Assembly: GCA_017412585.1 (NCBI GenBank)
Contig: JAFPXK010000091.1
Coordinates: 1 to 32,878, forward strand
Direction: 5' to 3'
DNA length: 32,878 bases
Source of the DNA: Oscillospiraceae bacterium
Lineage (GTDB): Bacteria; Bacillota; Clostridia; Oscillospirales; Oscillospiraceae
The position numbers and the translations under genes were made by a program. Below the pieces are notes generated by a model. The model was not told the DNA's origin. It made no database searches and was given only the letters and a program-made list of their open reading frames with translations. The first letter of the stretch is position 1. Every line of letters starts with the position of its first letter. Shown here piece after piece: positions 8,416 to 16,545 of the stretch.

Positions 8416-8446
8416 TGTCAAAAAACGGCTATGCCGTTTTTTGACA
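8416..8446. terminator. Bidirectional terminator after the DUF4363 gene
   Basis: TGTCAAAAAACGGC and GCCGTTTTTTGACA form a perfect 14-bp stem with a 3-nt loop. The inner A and T runs let it act in either direction. It also marks the left boundary of the structured intergenic element at 8447-8670. Confidence 0.8.
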
Positions 8447-8670
8447 ATAGGATTGCAGTCTACTGCGCGCACGAATAGTACGCCTTTGGCGCACTATTCG
8501 CACACTTCGTAGCCTGAGAAGTGAAAAAAGTGACGCGCGCCAGCGACACCCCGCGAAGTATGAGCGGTTGGTGGAGCCAGTGCCCTTGGGGTACATGTCG
8601 TCACTTTTTTCGGATTTCAATGGTTCGCGCCTGCGGGCGCGAAATCTGCAATGCTTTTTTGACAATCTGA
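8447..8670. repeat. Hairpin-rich intergenic element, probably a dispersed repeat
   Basis: This noncoding stretch lies between convergent DUF4363 and nrdR. It is built from nested inverted repeats. CGAATAGTACGCC/GGCGCACTATTCG (8472-8500) forms a 13-bp stem with one mismatch. AAAAAAGTGACG (8524-8535) pairs with CGTCACTTTTTT (8599-8610) across a 63-nt arm. TTCGCGCC/GGCGCGAA spans 8624-8643, and ATTGCAG near the left end mirrors CTGCAAT at 8647-8653. An Arg-rich 78-codon frame crosses it on the minus strand but looks fortuitous. I have an uncertain impression that similar DNA recurs between genes of related gut Clostridia. Confidence 0.6.
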
Positions 8671-8679
8671 TATATTGGC

Positions 8680-9135
8680 TTACTTCTCCGCTAAAATCTT
8701 GTTCAGCTCCGCCATGAAGGTGTTGATATCCTTGAACTGGCGGTACACGGAGGCGAAGCGGACGTAGGCCACCTCGTCGGCGGTTTTCAGCTTTTCCATC
8801 ACCTTTTCGCCGATGACATCGGTGCTGACCTCCCGCTCCAGGGAATTCTGGATCTCCTGCTCGATCTCCATGGCCATGCGCTCCATGTCCGCCACGGACA
8901 CGGGCCGCTTCTCGCAGGAGCGCTGGATGCCACGCAGCACCTTGCTGCGGTCAAAGCTCTGGCGGCTGCCATCCTTCTTGATGACCACCATGGGCAGGCT
9001 CTCCACCGTCTCATAGGTGGTGAAGCGCTTCTCGCACTGGAGGCACTCCCGGCGGCGGCGGATGCTGGCGCCCTCGTCGGCGGGGCGGGAATCCACCACT
9101 TTGCTCTCTTTATAGCCACAATAGGGACATCTCAT
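8680..9135 (-). CDS. nrdR: Transcriptional repressor NrdR
   Basis: NrdR senses (d)ATP and represses ribonucleotide reductase genes. The 151-residue product has the N-terminal zinc ribbon (C3, C6, C31, C34; [17 protein letters not shown] and [12 protein letters not shown]). The ATP-cone domain follows from about residue 46 ([20 protein letters not shown]), ending with the usual [16 protein letters not shown]. Length is standard. No ribonucleotide reductase gene is in the window, so its targets lie elsewhere. It has its own promoter and stands alone. Confidence 0.97.
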   Translation of the reverse strand: MRCPYCGYKESKVVDSRPADEGASIRRRRECLQCEKRFTTYETVESLPMVVIKKDGSRQSFDRSKVLRGIQRSCEKRPVSVADMERMAMEIEQEIQNSLEREVSTDVIGEKVMEKLKTADEVAYVRFASVYRQFKDINTFMAELNKILAEK

Positions 9136-9182
9136 CTCTGTACCCTCCGTATTCCGCGGTGCAATCCCGCTTAGTTGACATA

Positions 9183-9191
9183 ATTATAGCA
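9183..9191 (-). promoter_or_regulatory. Likely extended -10 promoter of nrdR
   Basis: The minus strand reads TGCTATAAT: a consensus TATAAT (9188-9183) with the upstream TG of an extended -10, about 50 bp before the nrdR start. No good -35 is seen at 16-18 bp. The rest of 9192-9404 shows no gene and no antitoxin-like frame. Confidence 0.55.
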
Positions 9192-9404
9192 CAAAAAGTC
9201 AAGATGTGGTAGTGTTTTTTTCACTTTTTACGCAAAATATGGGGACTTTTTGCGCCACACCCTTTCGACGCTTCGTTCATAGGATGGTACAGGGCGGAGA
9301 AAACCACTCCTGACGGAGTATAAAACGGGCAGCGGCGTGGCAAAATGCCAATGACCTGAATGAACCAAGCGGGTACTTCTCATCGGCGGAGTGTGAAGGA
9401 TACA

Positions 9405-9770
9405 GTGGATACAAATGTGAAACGCGGCGAAATATACTACGCCGACCTGAGCCCGGTGGTGGGCAGCGAGCAGGGCGGGATACGGCCTGTGCTGATCGTG
9501 CAGAACGACACCGGCAACCGCCACAGCCCTACCGTGATCGCGGCGGCCATCACCTCCCAGCTGGGCAAGGCCAAGCTGCCCACCCACATCTCCCTGAAGG
9601 CCCAGAGCTACGGGCTGCCCAAGGAGTCGGTGGTGCTGCTGGAACAGATCCGCACGCTGGATAAGCGGCGGCTGCGGGAGCGGATGGGCCAGGTGGACGG
9701 CGCCGTGATGGAAAAGGTGGACGCCGCCATTGCCGTCAGCTTCGGCCTGCGGCCACCTACGCTCATTTGA
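9405..9770 (+). CDS. mazF: MazF/PemK-family endoribonuclease toxin (NdoA-like), solitary
   Basis: A type II toxin-family mRNA interferase of about 121 residues. VKRGEIYYADLSPVVGSEQG, GIRPVLIVQND and TVIAAAIT match Bacillus NdoA closely, and the catalytic Arg in GGIRPV is present. The start is uncertain. GTG codons lie at 9393, 9405 and 9417, and an ATG at 9360 has no ribosome site. I prefer 9405, just after AAGGA. No antitoxin gene precedes it. The usual Bacillota order is alr-antitoxin-mazF on one strand; here mazF faces alr convergently. Confidence 0.9.
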   Translation: MDTNVKRGEIYYADLSPVVGSEQGGIRPVLIVQNDTGNRHSPTVIAAAITSQLGKAKLPTHISLKAQSYGLPKESVVLLEQIRTLDKRRLRERMGQVDGAVMEKVDAAIAVSFGLRPPTLI

Positions 9771-9772
9771 CG

Positions 9773-9804
9773 AAACCGGCGGGCCTTTGGGCCCGCCGGT
9801 TTTT
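9773..9804. terminator. Bidirectional terminator between mazF and alr
   Basis: AAACCGGCGGGCC (9773-9785) and GGCCCGCCGGTTT (9790-9802) form a 13-bp perfect stem with a 4-nt loop. T-runs follow in both directions, serving the two convergent genes. Confidence 0.9.
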
Positions 9805-9818
9805 GACTGTCTATAAGG

Positions 9819-10988
9819 TCAGAAGCGGAGAAGCAGCTCACGCTCCACCACTTTGCCGCCACGGAGATAGAGCCGGGGCACCCGCTTGCTGACGGCGCAC
9901 AGCAGCTCGTAGGGGATGGTGCCGGCGATGGACGCCAGGTTTTCCACCGGGTTCTCCGGGCCGAAAATCTGGATCTCATCCCCCACCTGGACGTGGGGGG
10001 CGTCGGTGAGGTCCACCATGCACATATCCATGCAGATGCGGCCCCGCTGGGGCACGGCGCCGTCGGCGCTCATGAGGGCGCAGCGGCTGGAAAGGCTGCG
10101 GAAGAAGCCGTCGGCATAGCCGTAGGGCAGCACGCCCATGCGGGTGGTGCGCTCCGTGGTGAACATGCGGCCGTAGCTGACGGCGGTGCCGGCCTCGTAG
10201 GTCTTGATGGTGCTGACGGTGGTTTTAAGTCGCATGGCAGGGCGCAGACCCAACTCGGCAGCGCCGTCACCGCAGCCGTACAGCAATATGCCGGGGCGCA
10301 CCATATCCAGGGCCATTTCGGGGTAATTTACCACGGCGCCGGAGTTGGCGCAGTGGCGGATGGCGAAGGTGTGGCCCAGGCGCTGCTCCACCGCCCGGAT
10401 GACCCGGCAGAACAGGTCGTACTGCGCCCGGGTATACGCCTCGCAATCCTCCCCCGGCTCGTCGGACACGGCGAAGTGGGTGAAGATGCCCTCGGCGTGC
10501 AGCCCCGGCAGGGCGCAGTCCCGGCAGATGCTGTCCACGCCGGTATCGAAATGGGGGCCCTGGCAGAGATAGCCCAGGCGGGACATGCCGGTGTCCACCT
10601 TGATATGGACCTGCAGCGTGCCGCCCAGGCGGACGGCCTCGGCGCTGTACTCCACCGCCTTGGCCTGACAGGTGACGGCCTGGGTGATGTGCAGGTCAAT
10701 GAGCCTGCCCACCTGCTCCTTGGGGGTGTGGCCCAGGATGAGGATGGGCATGGTGATGCCGTTATTGCGCAGCTCCATGGCCTCGTCCATGGAGCTGACG
10801 GCCAGATAGTCGGCCCCCTTCTCCTGCAGCACCCGGCTCACCGCCACGGAGCCGTGGCCGTAGGCGTCGGCCTTTACCACGCCGAGAAATTTCACGTTCT
10901 GTCCCATGCGGCGGCGCAGCACGTCGTAATTGTGGGCGATGGCGTCCAAATCCACCTCGGCCCAGGTTCTCTTCAGTGTCGATTCCAT
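9819..10988 (-). CDS. alr: Alanine racemase
   Basis: PLP-dependent enzyme making D-alanine for peptidoglycan. The 389-residue product has the PLP lysine K39 in VVKADAYGHG and the second catalytic base Y272 in VSYGRMF. The C-terminal beta-domain motif GRICMDMCMVDLTD is also present. The start at 10988 lies next to the stop of the upstream lipoprotein gene, with GGAGG spanning the junction, so the genes are cotranscribed. Nothing is missing. Confidence 0.97.
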   Translation of the reverse strand: MESTLKRTWAEVDLDAIAHNYDVLRRRMGQNVKFLGVVKADAYGHGSVAVSRVLQEKGADYLAVSSMDEAMELRNNGITMPILILGHTPKEQVGRLIDLHITQAVTCQAKAVEYSAEAVRLGGTLQVHIKVDTGMSRLGYLCQGPHFDTGVDSICRDCALPGLHAEGIFTHFAVSDEPGEDCEAYTRAQYDLFCRVIRAVEQRLGHTFAIRHCANSGAVVNYPEMALDMVRPGILLYGCGDGAAELGLRPAMRLKTTVSTIKTYEAGTAVSYGRMFTTERTTRMGVLPYGYADGFFRSLSSRCALMSADGAVPQRGRICMDMCMVDLTDAPHVQVGDEIQIFGPENPVENLASIAGTIPYELLCAVSKRVPRLYLRGGKVVERELLLRF

Positions 10989-10989
10989 A

Positions 10990-11580
10990 TTATTCCTCCG
11001 TTGGCTGGCTCACCGTGCAGGAAAAGGCCAGCATTTGTACTGTTAAAAACGTCTGACCGTCCCGGCTGCACTCGGCGTACCGGGGCACCAGGGTGTCGGC
11101 GTCGATCCAGACGGTGCAGATCACCTTGTCGCCACTCTGCGCGGTGGTATCCAAGGCCAGGCGATAGCAGGCCACGTCCCCCAATGTCTCCCGGCTCTCC
11201 TCCAAAAGATAGCCGCTGCCCAGGGCGTGGAACAGATAGGGCAGGCAGTTGGCCGGGGCCACGTCCTCCAGGTCCCCCGCAGGGAGGGAGGTGCCGTCGT
11301 AGGTGACGGAAAGGCCGTCGGGGGACACGGTGGCGGTGACGCCCTGCAGCTCCGCCGGGGCAAGCACCGCCGTGGTGGCGGTGTCGCCGTCCAGAGTGCA
11401 GGAGAGGGTGTAGGTGCGGCTCTCGTCGCCTAAATGGCACACCACCTCCGCCTCCATCTCCGCCGTGGCCAGGCGGCTGTACTGCTCCTGGATGGACTGG
11501 GCCCGGCTGACGCCGCTGCCGCAGCCGGAAAGGCAACACAGCAGCAGGGGGACGATACCAATTAAATGTAAACGCTTCAT
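10990..11580 (-). CDS. Lipoprotein, possibly LolA-like (YdcC position)
   Basis: A 196-residue secreted lipoprotein. A basic and hydrophobic signal ends in the lipobox LSGC, with the lipidated cysteine at about residue 20. The mature part is beta-rich, alternating short strands (TYTLSCTLDGDTATTAVL, VICTVWIDADTLVPRYAE), which suits a LolA/LppX-type fold. Bacillus has lipoprotein YdcC in the same place before alr. Homology is inferred from place and pattern, since I do not see a diagnostic motif. AAGGAGG precedes the ATG. Confidence 0.7.
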   Translation of the reverse strand: MKRLHLIGIVPLLLCCLSGCGSGVSRAQSIQEQYSRLATAEMEAEVVCHLGDESRTYTLSCTLDGDTATTAVLAPAELQGVTATVSPDGLSVTYDGTSLPAGDLEDVAPANCLPYLFHALGSGYLLEESRETLGDVACYRLALDTTAQSGDKVICTVWIDADTLVPRYAECSRDGQTFLTVQMLAFSCTVSQPTEE

Positions 11581-11596
11581 ACTGCCTCCTTCTGGC

Positions 11597-11757
11597 GTAA
11601 CCGATGATTCATTTCCGCAAGAGCGATTTGTGAGGATTTTTGCGTCACAATGAAGGTGAAAAATCGCAGAAATACTTTTTGTATTTCAAGATTTTGAGGC
11701 AAAATTGTGGCGTAAAAAGACCGCAAAGCGCCGAAGAGGAAATGGAGCAGCGGTTAC
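11597..11757. repeat. 160-bp imperfect palindrome (MITE-like) between nnr and the lipoprotein gene
   Basis: The left arm (11597-11675) and the reverse complement of the right arm (11681-11757) start with GTAACCG. They share CATTTCC, TTTTT-CG-CACAAT and AAAATC, and end at a perfect central hairpin GAAATAC-TTTTT-GTATTTC (11669-11687). By my hand alignment about two thirds of positions match with two single-base gaps. It fills nearly the whole gap between the nnr stop and the lipoprotein ribosome site. It has the form of a MITE or a large mRNA hairpin. No coding content is credible. Confidence 0.7.
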
Positions 11758-11769
11758 TGGGAGAGGCTG

Positions 11770-12627
11770 TTACTTCCCTTCCACCGCCCGGAAGGCCCCG
11801 CCGATGCGCAGGAGCATATCCGAGGGCGTCATGGCCCGCTCCGTCAGCTCCGCCGCCGCCAGATCCCCGGCAAGGCCGTGGAGATACGCGGCGCAGCAGG
11901 CGGCCTCGAAGGGCGCCATGCCCTGGCCCAGCAGGCTTACCACCATGCCGGCAAGCACGTCGCCGCTGCCGCCCTTGGCCATGCCGCTGTTGCCGGTGGG
12001 ATTCACCGCCAGGCGGCCGTCGGGGGCGGCGATGACGGTGCGATGGCCCTTGAGAAGCAGGGTGACGCCGTGGGCTTGGGCGAAGGCCGACGCGGAAGCC
12101 TCCCGTCCGCGGGACAAGTCCCCCACTCGGGCAAATTCCCCGGCATGGGGCGTCAGCACAGTGACGCGGCCCTTTCGCTTGTCTAACTCATCTATATGTC
12201 CCGCCAGGGCGTTTATGCCATCGGCATCCAGCACCAGGGGAATTTCCGCGTCCAGCAGGCGGCGGGTCAGAGCGTCCGCCGCCTCGCCCCGGCCCAGGCC
12301 GCAGCCTATGAGGGCGGCGTCGCACTGCGCCAGGCGGCGGCGAATCTCCCCTTCGGCGGCAAGGGACAGCCTGCCCTCCGAAGCAGGCAGGGGGAAGGGC
12401 ATGGCCTCGTCGGACTTCACCGCCGCCACGGGCCAGATAGGCTCCGGCACGCCCAGAAAAACCAGGCCCGAGCCGGTACGCACGGCGGCACGGGAGGCAA
12501 AAACCGGGGCGCCGGTATAGCCCACGCTGCCGCAAAGGCACAGCACCTTGCCGAAGTCGCCCTTGTGGCCCTCCGGATCGCGGCGGGGCAAATGCTGCCT
12601 CACCCACGCCGCCGTCAGCTCCGTCAT
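11770..12627 (-). CDS. nnrD: ADP-dependent (S)-NAD(P)H-hydrate dehydratase
   Basis: Repairs damaged NAD(P)H hydrates. The 285-residue product is the ribokinase-fold dehydratase domain alone, without the epimerase domain fused to it in many bacteria. GHKGDFGKVLCLCGSVGYTG, ALIGCGLGRG, VLDADGINAL, LTPHAGEFARV and NSGMAKGGSGDVLAGM are family motifs. The start at 12627 follows GGGGAG; an upstream extension to 12696 has no ribosome site. It heads the nnr-lipoprotein-alr gene row. The epimerase is not in the window. Confidence 0.93.
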   Translation of the reverse strand: MTELTAAWVRQHLPRRDPEGHKGDFGKVLCLCGSVGYTGAPVFASRAAVRTGSGLVFLGVPEPIWPVAAVKSDEAMPFPLPASEGRLSLAAEGEIRRRLAQCDAALIGCGLGRGEAADALTRRLLDAEIPLVLDADGINALAGHIDELDKRKGRVTVLTPHAGEFARVGDLSRGREASASAFAQAHGVTLLLKGHRTVIAAPDGRLAVNPTGNSGMAKGGSGDVLAGMVVSLLGQGMAPFEAACCAAYLHGLAGDLAAAELTERAMTPSDMLLRIGGAFRAVEGK

Positions 12628-12661
12628 GGCGCTCCCCTCCCCTCTTTTTGCCGCGTGCATC

Positions 12662-12690
12662 ATTATTTTATAGTATAGCACCCCTGTCAA
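12662..12690 (-). promoter_or_regulatory. Possible promoter of nnr-lipoprotein-alr
   Basis: The minus strand has TTGACA (12690-12685), 17 bp, then AATAAT (12667-12662). An alternative -10, TATAAA, overlaps but at poor spacing. It is placed about 35 bp before the nnr start. Confidence 0.45.
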
Positions 12691-12703
12691 TCGCAAAAAA
12701 GCC

Positions 12704-12732
12704 TTGCCATGGCGGAAAAAATATGGTATAAA
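12704..12732 (+). promoter_or_regulatory. Promoter of the pheST T-box transcript
   Basis: TTGCCA (12704-12709), a 17-bp spacer, then TATAAA (12727-12732). Transcription would start at the T-box leader. Confidence 0.75.
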
Positions 12733-12738
12733 TAGTCT

Positions 12739-12985
12739 TCAGTGAAAAGCGATGAACGGGAAAATCCGCAGCGGCGGCCCCAGCAAGAGAGAGTCGGTCA
12801 GCGGCTGAAAGCCGGCTCATGGGGCTGTGCGGTGTTCGCCCGGGAGCTGCCGCGAGGAAATGCGCGGCCGGGTCTGCCTCCGTTATGGGGCCAAACGAGT
12901 GCGCGGCGGTGCCGCGAATGTGGGTGGTACCACGGAGGTCAATGCCTTTCGTCCCATTTTTACGTGGGAGGAAAGGTGTTTTTTT
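12739..12985 (+). ncRNA. T-box leader for tRNA-Phe, upstream of pheST
   Basis: The leader has the conserved order of a T-box. GTGAAAAGCGATGAACGGG opens Stem I, and AGAGAGTCGG with GCTGAAAGCCGGC forms the distal part. GTGTTCGCC carries a TTC (Phe) specifier at 12835-12837. The T-box sequence AATGTGGGTGGTACCACGG lies at 12917-12935. Uncharged tRNA-Phe should pair with the specifier and with the GGTGG bulge and allow read-through into pheS. The specifier choice is by position relative to the conserved blocks. Confidence 0.92.
12945..12985 (+). terminator. T-box intrinsic terminator
   Basis: CCTTTCGTCCCA (12945-12956) pairs with TGGGAGGAAAGG (12965-12976) with one mismatch, followed by TGTTTTTTT. 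It lies just after the T-box sequence, as expected for transcription attenuation. Confidence 0.85.
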
Positions 12986-13023
12986 ATCCCATTAACTACC
13001 TTTACAATAAGGAGGAGCGAACC

Positions 13024-14061
13024 ATGAGAGAAAAGCTGGACGCCCTGCTGCGGGAGGGCCTTGCCAAAATCGAGGCCGCTTCCAGCGAGGCGGAGCTGCA
13101 GGACGTGAAGGCCTTCCTGCTGGGCAAGCAGAGCCCCCTGACGGCGCTGATGAAGGAGCTGCCCAAGGTGGACGTGGCCCTGCGGCCGGAGATGGGCCGG
13201 ATGGTCAACGAGGTGAAGAGCAAGCTGACGGCACAGATGGATGAGCGGCGCAGCAGCCTGAAGATGAAGGCCAGCGAGGTGGCGGAGGACTTCGACATCA
13301 CCGTGCCGGGCACCATGCCCCTCGGCGGCGGACTGCACCCCATCACCCAGATGTGCTACGATCTGAACGACGCCTTCCGGTCCATGGGCTTTGAGATTTT
13401 TGAGGAGCCGGAGATCACCAGCGAGCTCTACGGCTTCGACCGGCTGAATTTCCCGCCGGACCATCCCGCCAGGGAGAGCATGGACACCTACTGGCTGGCC
13501 GGTCACGACCAGGGCCACGGCGGCGACAGGCTGTGCCTGCGGCCCCATCTCACCGGCGGCAGCGTGCGGTATCTCCAGACCCACAAGCCCCCCTACCGCT
13601 TCGTGTACCCCGGACGGGTGTACCGCAACGAGACCACCGACGCGCGCCACGAGCGGGCCTTCTTCCAGTATGAGGCCCTGGTGGTGGACAAGGACTTTAC
13701 CTTCACCGCCGGCAAGGTGATGATCAAGAGCATCCTGTCCAAGGTGTTCGGCCGGGACGTGCCGGTGCGGATGCGGGCGGGCTTCTTCCCCTTCGTGGAG
13801 CCCGGCTTTGAAATCGACATGGGCTGCCTGGTGTGCGGCGGCAAGGGCTGCAGCGTGTGCAAGCACGTGGGCTGGATCGAGATCATGCCCGGCGGCACCC
13901 CCCACCCCAACGTGCTGCGCGCCGCGGGATTGGACCCCGACGAGTACACCGGCTTCTACGTCAACATCGGCCTGGACCGGCTGGTGATGATGCGCTACGG
14001 CGTGGACGACATCCGCCTGTTCCACGGAGGCGATTTGCGCTTCCTGGAGCAGTTCCGATAA
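13024..14061 (+). CDS. pheS: Phenylalanine--tRNA ligase alpha subunit, four-cysteine variant
   Basis: Catalytic subunit of the alpha2-beta2 enzyme, 345 residues. An N-terminal coiled-coil arm (about 1-85) precedes the class II core with GLHPITQMCYDLNDAF, RVYRNETTDARHERAFFQYE (motif 2 region) and GLDRLVMMRYGVDDIR (motif 3). Before motif 3 it carries CLVCGGKGCSVC (C268, C271, C276, C279), which resembles a zinc knuckle and replaces the usual smooth loop. The ATG at 13024 follows AAGGAGG; the frame is open back into the T-box but that part is noncoding. pheT follows after 16 bp. Confidence 0.95.
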   Translation: MREKLDALLREGLAKIEAASSEAELQDVKAFLLGKQSPLTALMKELPKVDVALRPEMGRMVNEVKSKLTAQMDERRSSLKMKASEVAEDFDITVPGTMPLGGGLHPITQMCYDLNDAFRSMGFEIFEEPEITSELYGFDRLNFPPDHPARESMDTYWLAGHDQGHGGDRLCLRPHLTGGSVRYLQTHKPPYRFVYPGRVYRNETTDARHERAFFQYEALVVDKDFTFTAGKVMIKSILSKVFGRDVPVRMRAGFFPFVEPGFEIDMGCLVCGGKGCSVCKHVGWIEIMPGGTPHPNVLRAAGLDPDEYTGFYVNIGLDRLVMMRYGVDDIRLFHGGDLRFLEQFR

Positions 14062-14077
14062 AAGGAGGGCTGACAAC

Positions 14078-16519
14078 ATGAAAGTTTCTATGCAATGGCT
14101 CCGGGACTACGTGGACCTGCCTGCGGATATGGACCTGACCCGGCTGAGCTATGACCTGACCATGTCCACCGTGGAGGTGGAGGGCGCGGAGGACCTGGGC
14201 AAATCCTTTGCCAACATGGTCATCGGCGTGGTGGAGAAGATTGAGCCCCATCCCAACGCCGACAAGCTGCGCGTGTGCAAGACCGACATCGGCGGCGAGA
14301 TCAAGGACATCGTATGCGGCGGCACCAACCTCTACGAGGGCATGAAGGTGGCGGTGGCCAAGCCCGGCGCCTTCTGCCGCTGGCACGGCGAGGGCGAGCC
14401 GGTGGAGATCAAGGAGACCAAGCTGCGGGGCGTGCCCAGCTTCGGCATGATCTGCGCCTCCTCGGAAATCGGCCTTTTTGACCTGTTCCCCTTTACCGAC
14501 GAGGGCACGGTGGTGGACCTGTCCGCCTTTGACGCCCCTGCCGGAACCCCCATTGCCGACGCCCTGGACCTGAACGACGTCATTCTGGAAATCGACAACA
14601 AGTCCATGACCAACCGGCCCGATCTGTGGGGCCACTACGGCATCGCCCGGGAGCTGGCGGCCCTGTACGAGCTGCCGCTGAAGCCCTTTACCCCCTTTGA
14701 CCGGGCCGCCGTTACCGGCGAGGCCGTCACGGCGGTGGTGGAGGACACGGAGCGCTGCCCCCGGTGCATGTGCGCCCAGATTGAGGGCCTGGGCGTAAAG
14801 CCCGCCCCCTTCTGGATGCAAAGCCGCATCTGGCGGGTGGGCATGCGGCCCATCAACGCATTGGTGGACGTGACCAACTACGTGATGCTGGCCACCGGCC
14901 AGCCCTCCCACGCCTACGACTGCGACCGCATCCACGGCCCCATCACCGTGCGCCGGGCCAGGGACGGCGAGACGCTGACGCTGCTCAACGAAAAGGCACT
15001 GTCGCTCACCTCTGACGACCTGGTGATTGCCGACGCCGAGGGCCCCGTGGGCCTGGCCGGCATCATGGGCGGCGCCAAGGACAGCATCCTGCCCACCACC
15101 CACAGCGTGAAGCTGGAGATTGCCAACTTTGCTGCCAAGGGCATCCGCCGCACGGCGCTGAAGTACGACAACCGCACCGAGGCCTCCTCCCGGTATGAAA
15201 AGGGCATCGACCCGGAGCGGTGCCAGCAGGCGCTGGACCTGTCCATGCAGCTCTTCCGGGAGCTGTATCCCGACATGCAGGTAACGGCCCTGATGGACAT
15301 CTATCCCAAGGCCCTGGAGCCGGCGGTCATCGACGTGTCCCTCACCTGGCTGGAGCGGCGGCTGGGCAAGCGCATTCCCAACGAGGACATCCGCCGGAAG
15401 ATGGAACTGATGGGCTACACCATCACCTTTGACGGCGACAACATGCACGTGGTGTGCCCCACCTGGCGCTCCACAGGCGACGTGTCCATCAAGGCGGATA
15501 TCATGGAGGAAGTGGCCCGGATGTACGGCTACGAGAACTTCGAGCCCACCCCCATCACCACTTCCTTTACCGGCGCCATCAACCAGCTGGAGGTGGACAT
15601 CGACAGGAAGATCCGGGAGTATCTGGCCTTCCGCTGCGGGATGCAGGAGATCTTCTCCTATCCCTGGATGGAGGAGCAGTACGTGAACGCCGTGCTGCAA
15701 TCCACCGACGGCATCCTGACCCTGGCCACGCCCCCCTCCCCTGCCGAGCGGTTCGTCCGCTCCTCCCTGCTGCCCAACCTGTGCAAGGCGGTGGTGAAGA
15801 ACGAGCGGTACTACACCGACTTTGCCATCTTTGAGGGCACCCAGATTTTCAAGGACGAGGGCTACACCAGCCCCTATGACCCCGCCGAGAAGCTGCCGCT
15901 GCAGCGCAAGAACATCGCCGGCGCCTTCGCCTCCGCCGCCAAGGACGTGACCCCCCTGTTCCGCAAGGCCAAGGGCGTCATTGAGATGATGCCCCGGTAC
16001 ACCCACATGGAGGGCTTTACCCTGTGCCAGAAGGAGAAGCCGGTGTGGGCGGACAACGTGGTGTGGCTCAACATCTGCCTGGGCGAGGACATCATCGGCA
16101 ACCTGGCGCTGCTGAGCAAGAAGGCCTCCATGGGCTGCGGCATCAAGAACCTGAACGTGATGCTCTTCGAGCTGGACGTGGACGCCCTGAAGCCCTTCCG
16201 CTCCCGCACCAACACCTTCACCCACCTGCCCGAGTACCCCTTGACCGACTACGATATCTCCGTGCTGTGCGACGGCGCGGTGAAGTGCGTGGACATGGTG
16301 CAGACCATCATGGCCAGCCACAACCCGCTGCTGCGGGGCGTGGCCTTCGTGGACGAGTACCGGGGCAAGCAGATCCCCGCGGGGAAGAAATCGGTGACGC
16401 TGCGGCTCACCATCGGCTCCGGGGAAAAGACGCTGACCTCCGAGGAGATCGAGCAGTGCGCCAGCGCCGCCATCAAGAAACTGGTGAAGCGGTTCGCCGT
16501 GGAGCTGCGCAGCCGCTGA
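14078..16519 (+). CDS. pheT: Phenylalanine--tRNA ligase beta subunit
   Basis: The 813-residue subunit carries the editing and tRNA-binding parts. Order of domains: an N-terminal EMAP/tRNA-binding-like domain (GVVEKIEPHPNADKLRVC, about residues 49-66), then the B3/B4 editing region (NRPDLWGHYGIARELAALYE and TNYVMLATGQPSHAYD). B5 (RLGKRIPNEDIRRKMELMGY), a catalytic-like core and a C-terminal ferredoxin-like anticodon-binding domain (FTHLPEYPLTDYDISVL) follow. Length is normal. AAAGGAGG lies before the ATG. It is cotranscribed with pheS under the T-box. Confidence 0.97.
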   Translation: MKVSMQWLRDYVDLPADMDLTRLSYDLTMSTVEVEGAEDLGKSFANMVIGVVEKIEPHPNADKLRVCKTDIGGEIKDIVCGGTNLYEGMKVAVAKPGAFCRWHGEGEPVEIKETKLRGVPSFGMICASSEIGLFDLFPFTDEGTVVDLSAFDAPAGTPIADALDLNDVILEIDNKSMTNRPDLWGHYGIARELAALYELPLKPFTPFDRAAVTGEAVTAVVEDTERCPRCMCAQIEGLGVKPAPFWMQSRIWRVGMRPINALVDVTNYVMLATGQPSHAYDCDRIHGPITVRRARDGETLTLLNEKALSLTSDDLVIADAEGPVGLAGIMGGAKDSILPTTHSVKLEIANFAAKGIRRTALKYDNRTEASSRYEKGIDPERCQQALDLSMQLFRELYPDMQVTALMDIYPKALEPAVIDVSLTWLERRLGKRIPNEDIRRKMELMGYTITFDGDNMHVVCPTWRSTGDVSIKADIMEEVARMYGYENFEPTPITTSFTGAINQLEVDIDRKIREYLAFRCGMQEIFSYPWMEEQYVNAVLQSTDGILTLATPPSPAERFVRSSLLPNLCKAVVKNERYYTDFAIFEGTQIFKDEGYTSPYDPAEKLPLQRKNIAGAFASAAKDVTPLFRKAKGVIEMMPRYTHMEGFTLCQKEKPVWADNVVWLNICLGEDIIGNLALLSKKASMGCGIKNLNVMLFELDVDALKPFRSRTNTFTHLPEYPLTDYDISVLCDGAVKCVDMVQTIMASHNPLLRGVAFVDEYRGKQIPAGKKSVTLRLTIGSGEKTLTSEEIEQCASAAIKKLVKRFAVELRSR

Positions 16520-16545
16520 TTCGTGAAATGGCAAAAAGATTTCTC

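Noticed and set aside
8429..8665. 78-codon minus-strand frame across the intergenic element
   Set aside because: Arg-rich product built from inverted repeats and terminator DNA, without a ribosome site.
9228..9404. Hidden antitoxin before mazF
   Set aside because: No plus-strand frame of adequate length with a start and ribosome site exists between nrdR and mazF.
12742..13023. 94-codon N-terminal extension of pheS
   Set aside because: It runs through the T-box and its terminator, and the ATG at 13024 has AAGGAGG at correct distance.
13961..16534. 857-residue open frame on the minus strand opposite pheT, with similar long frames opposite the kam genes, adaptor 2 and the yfm genes
   Set aside because: High-GC coding DNA leaves the antisense frame open. 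The translations are His/Gly/Val-rich without motifs, and the plus-strand or cognate genes are unmistakable.
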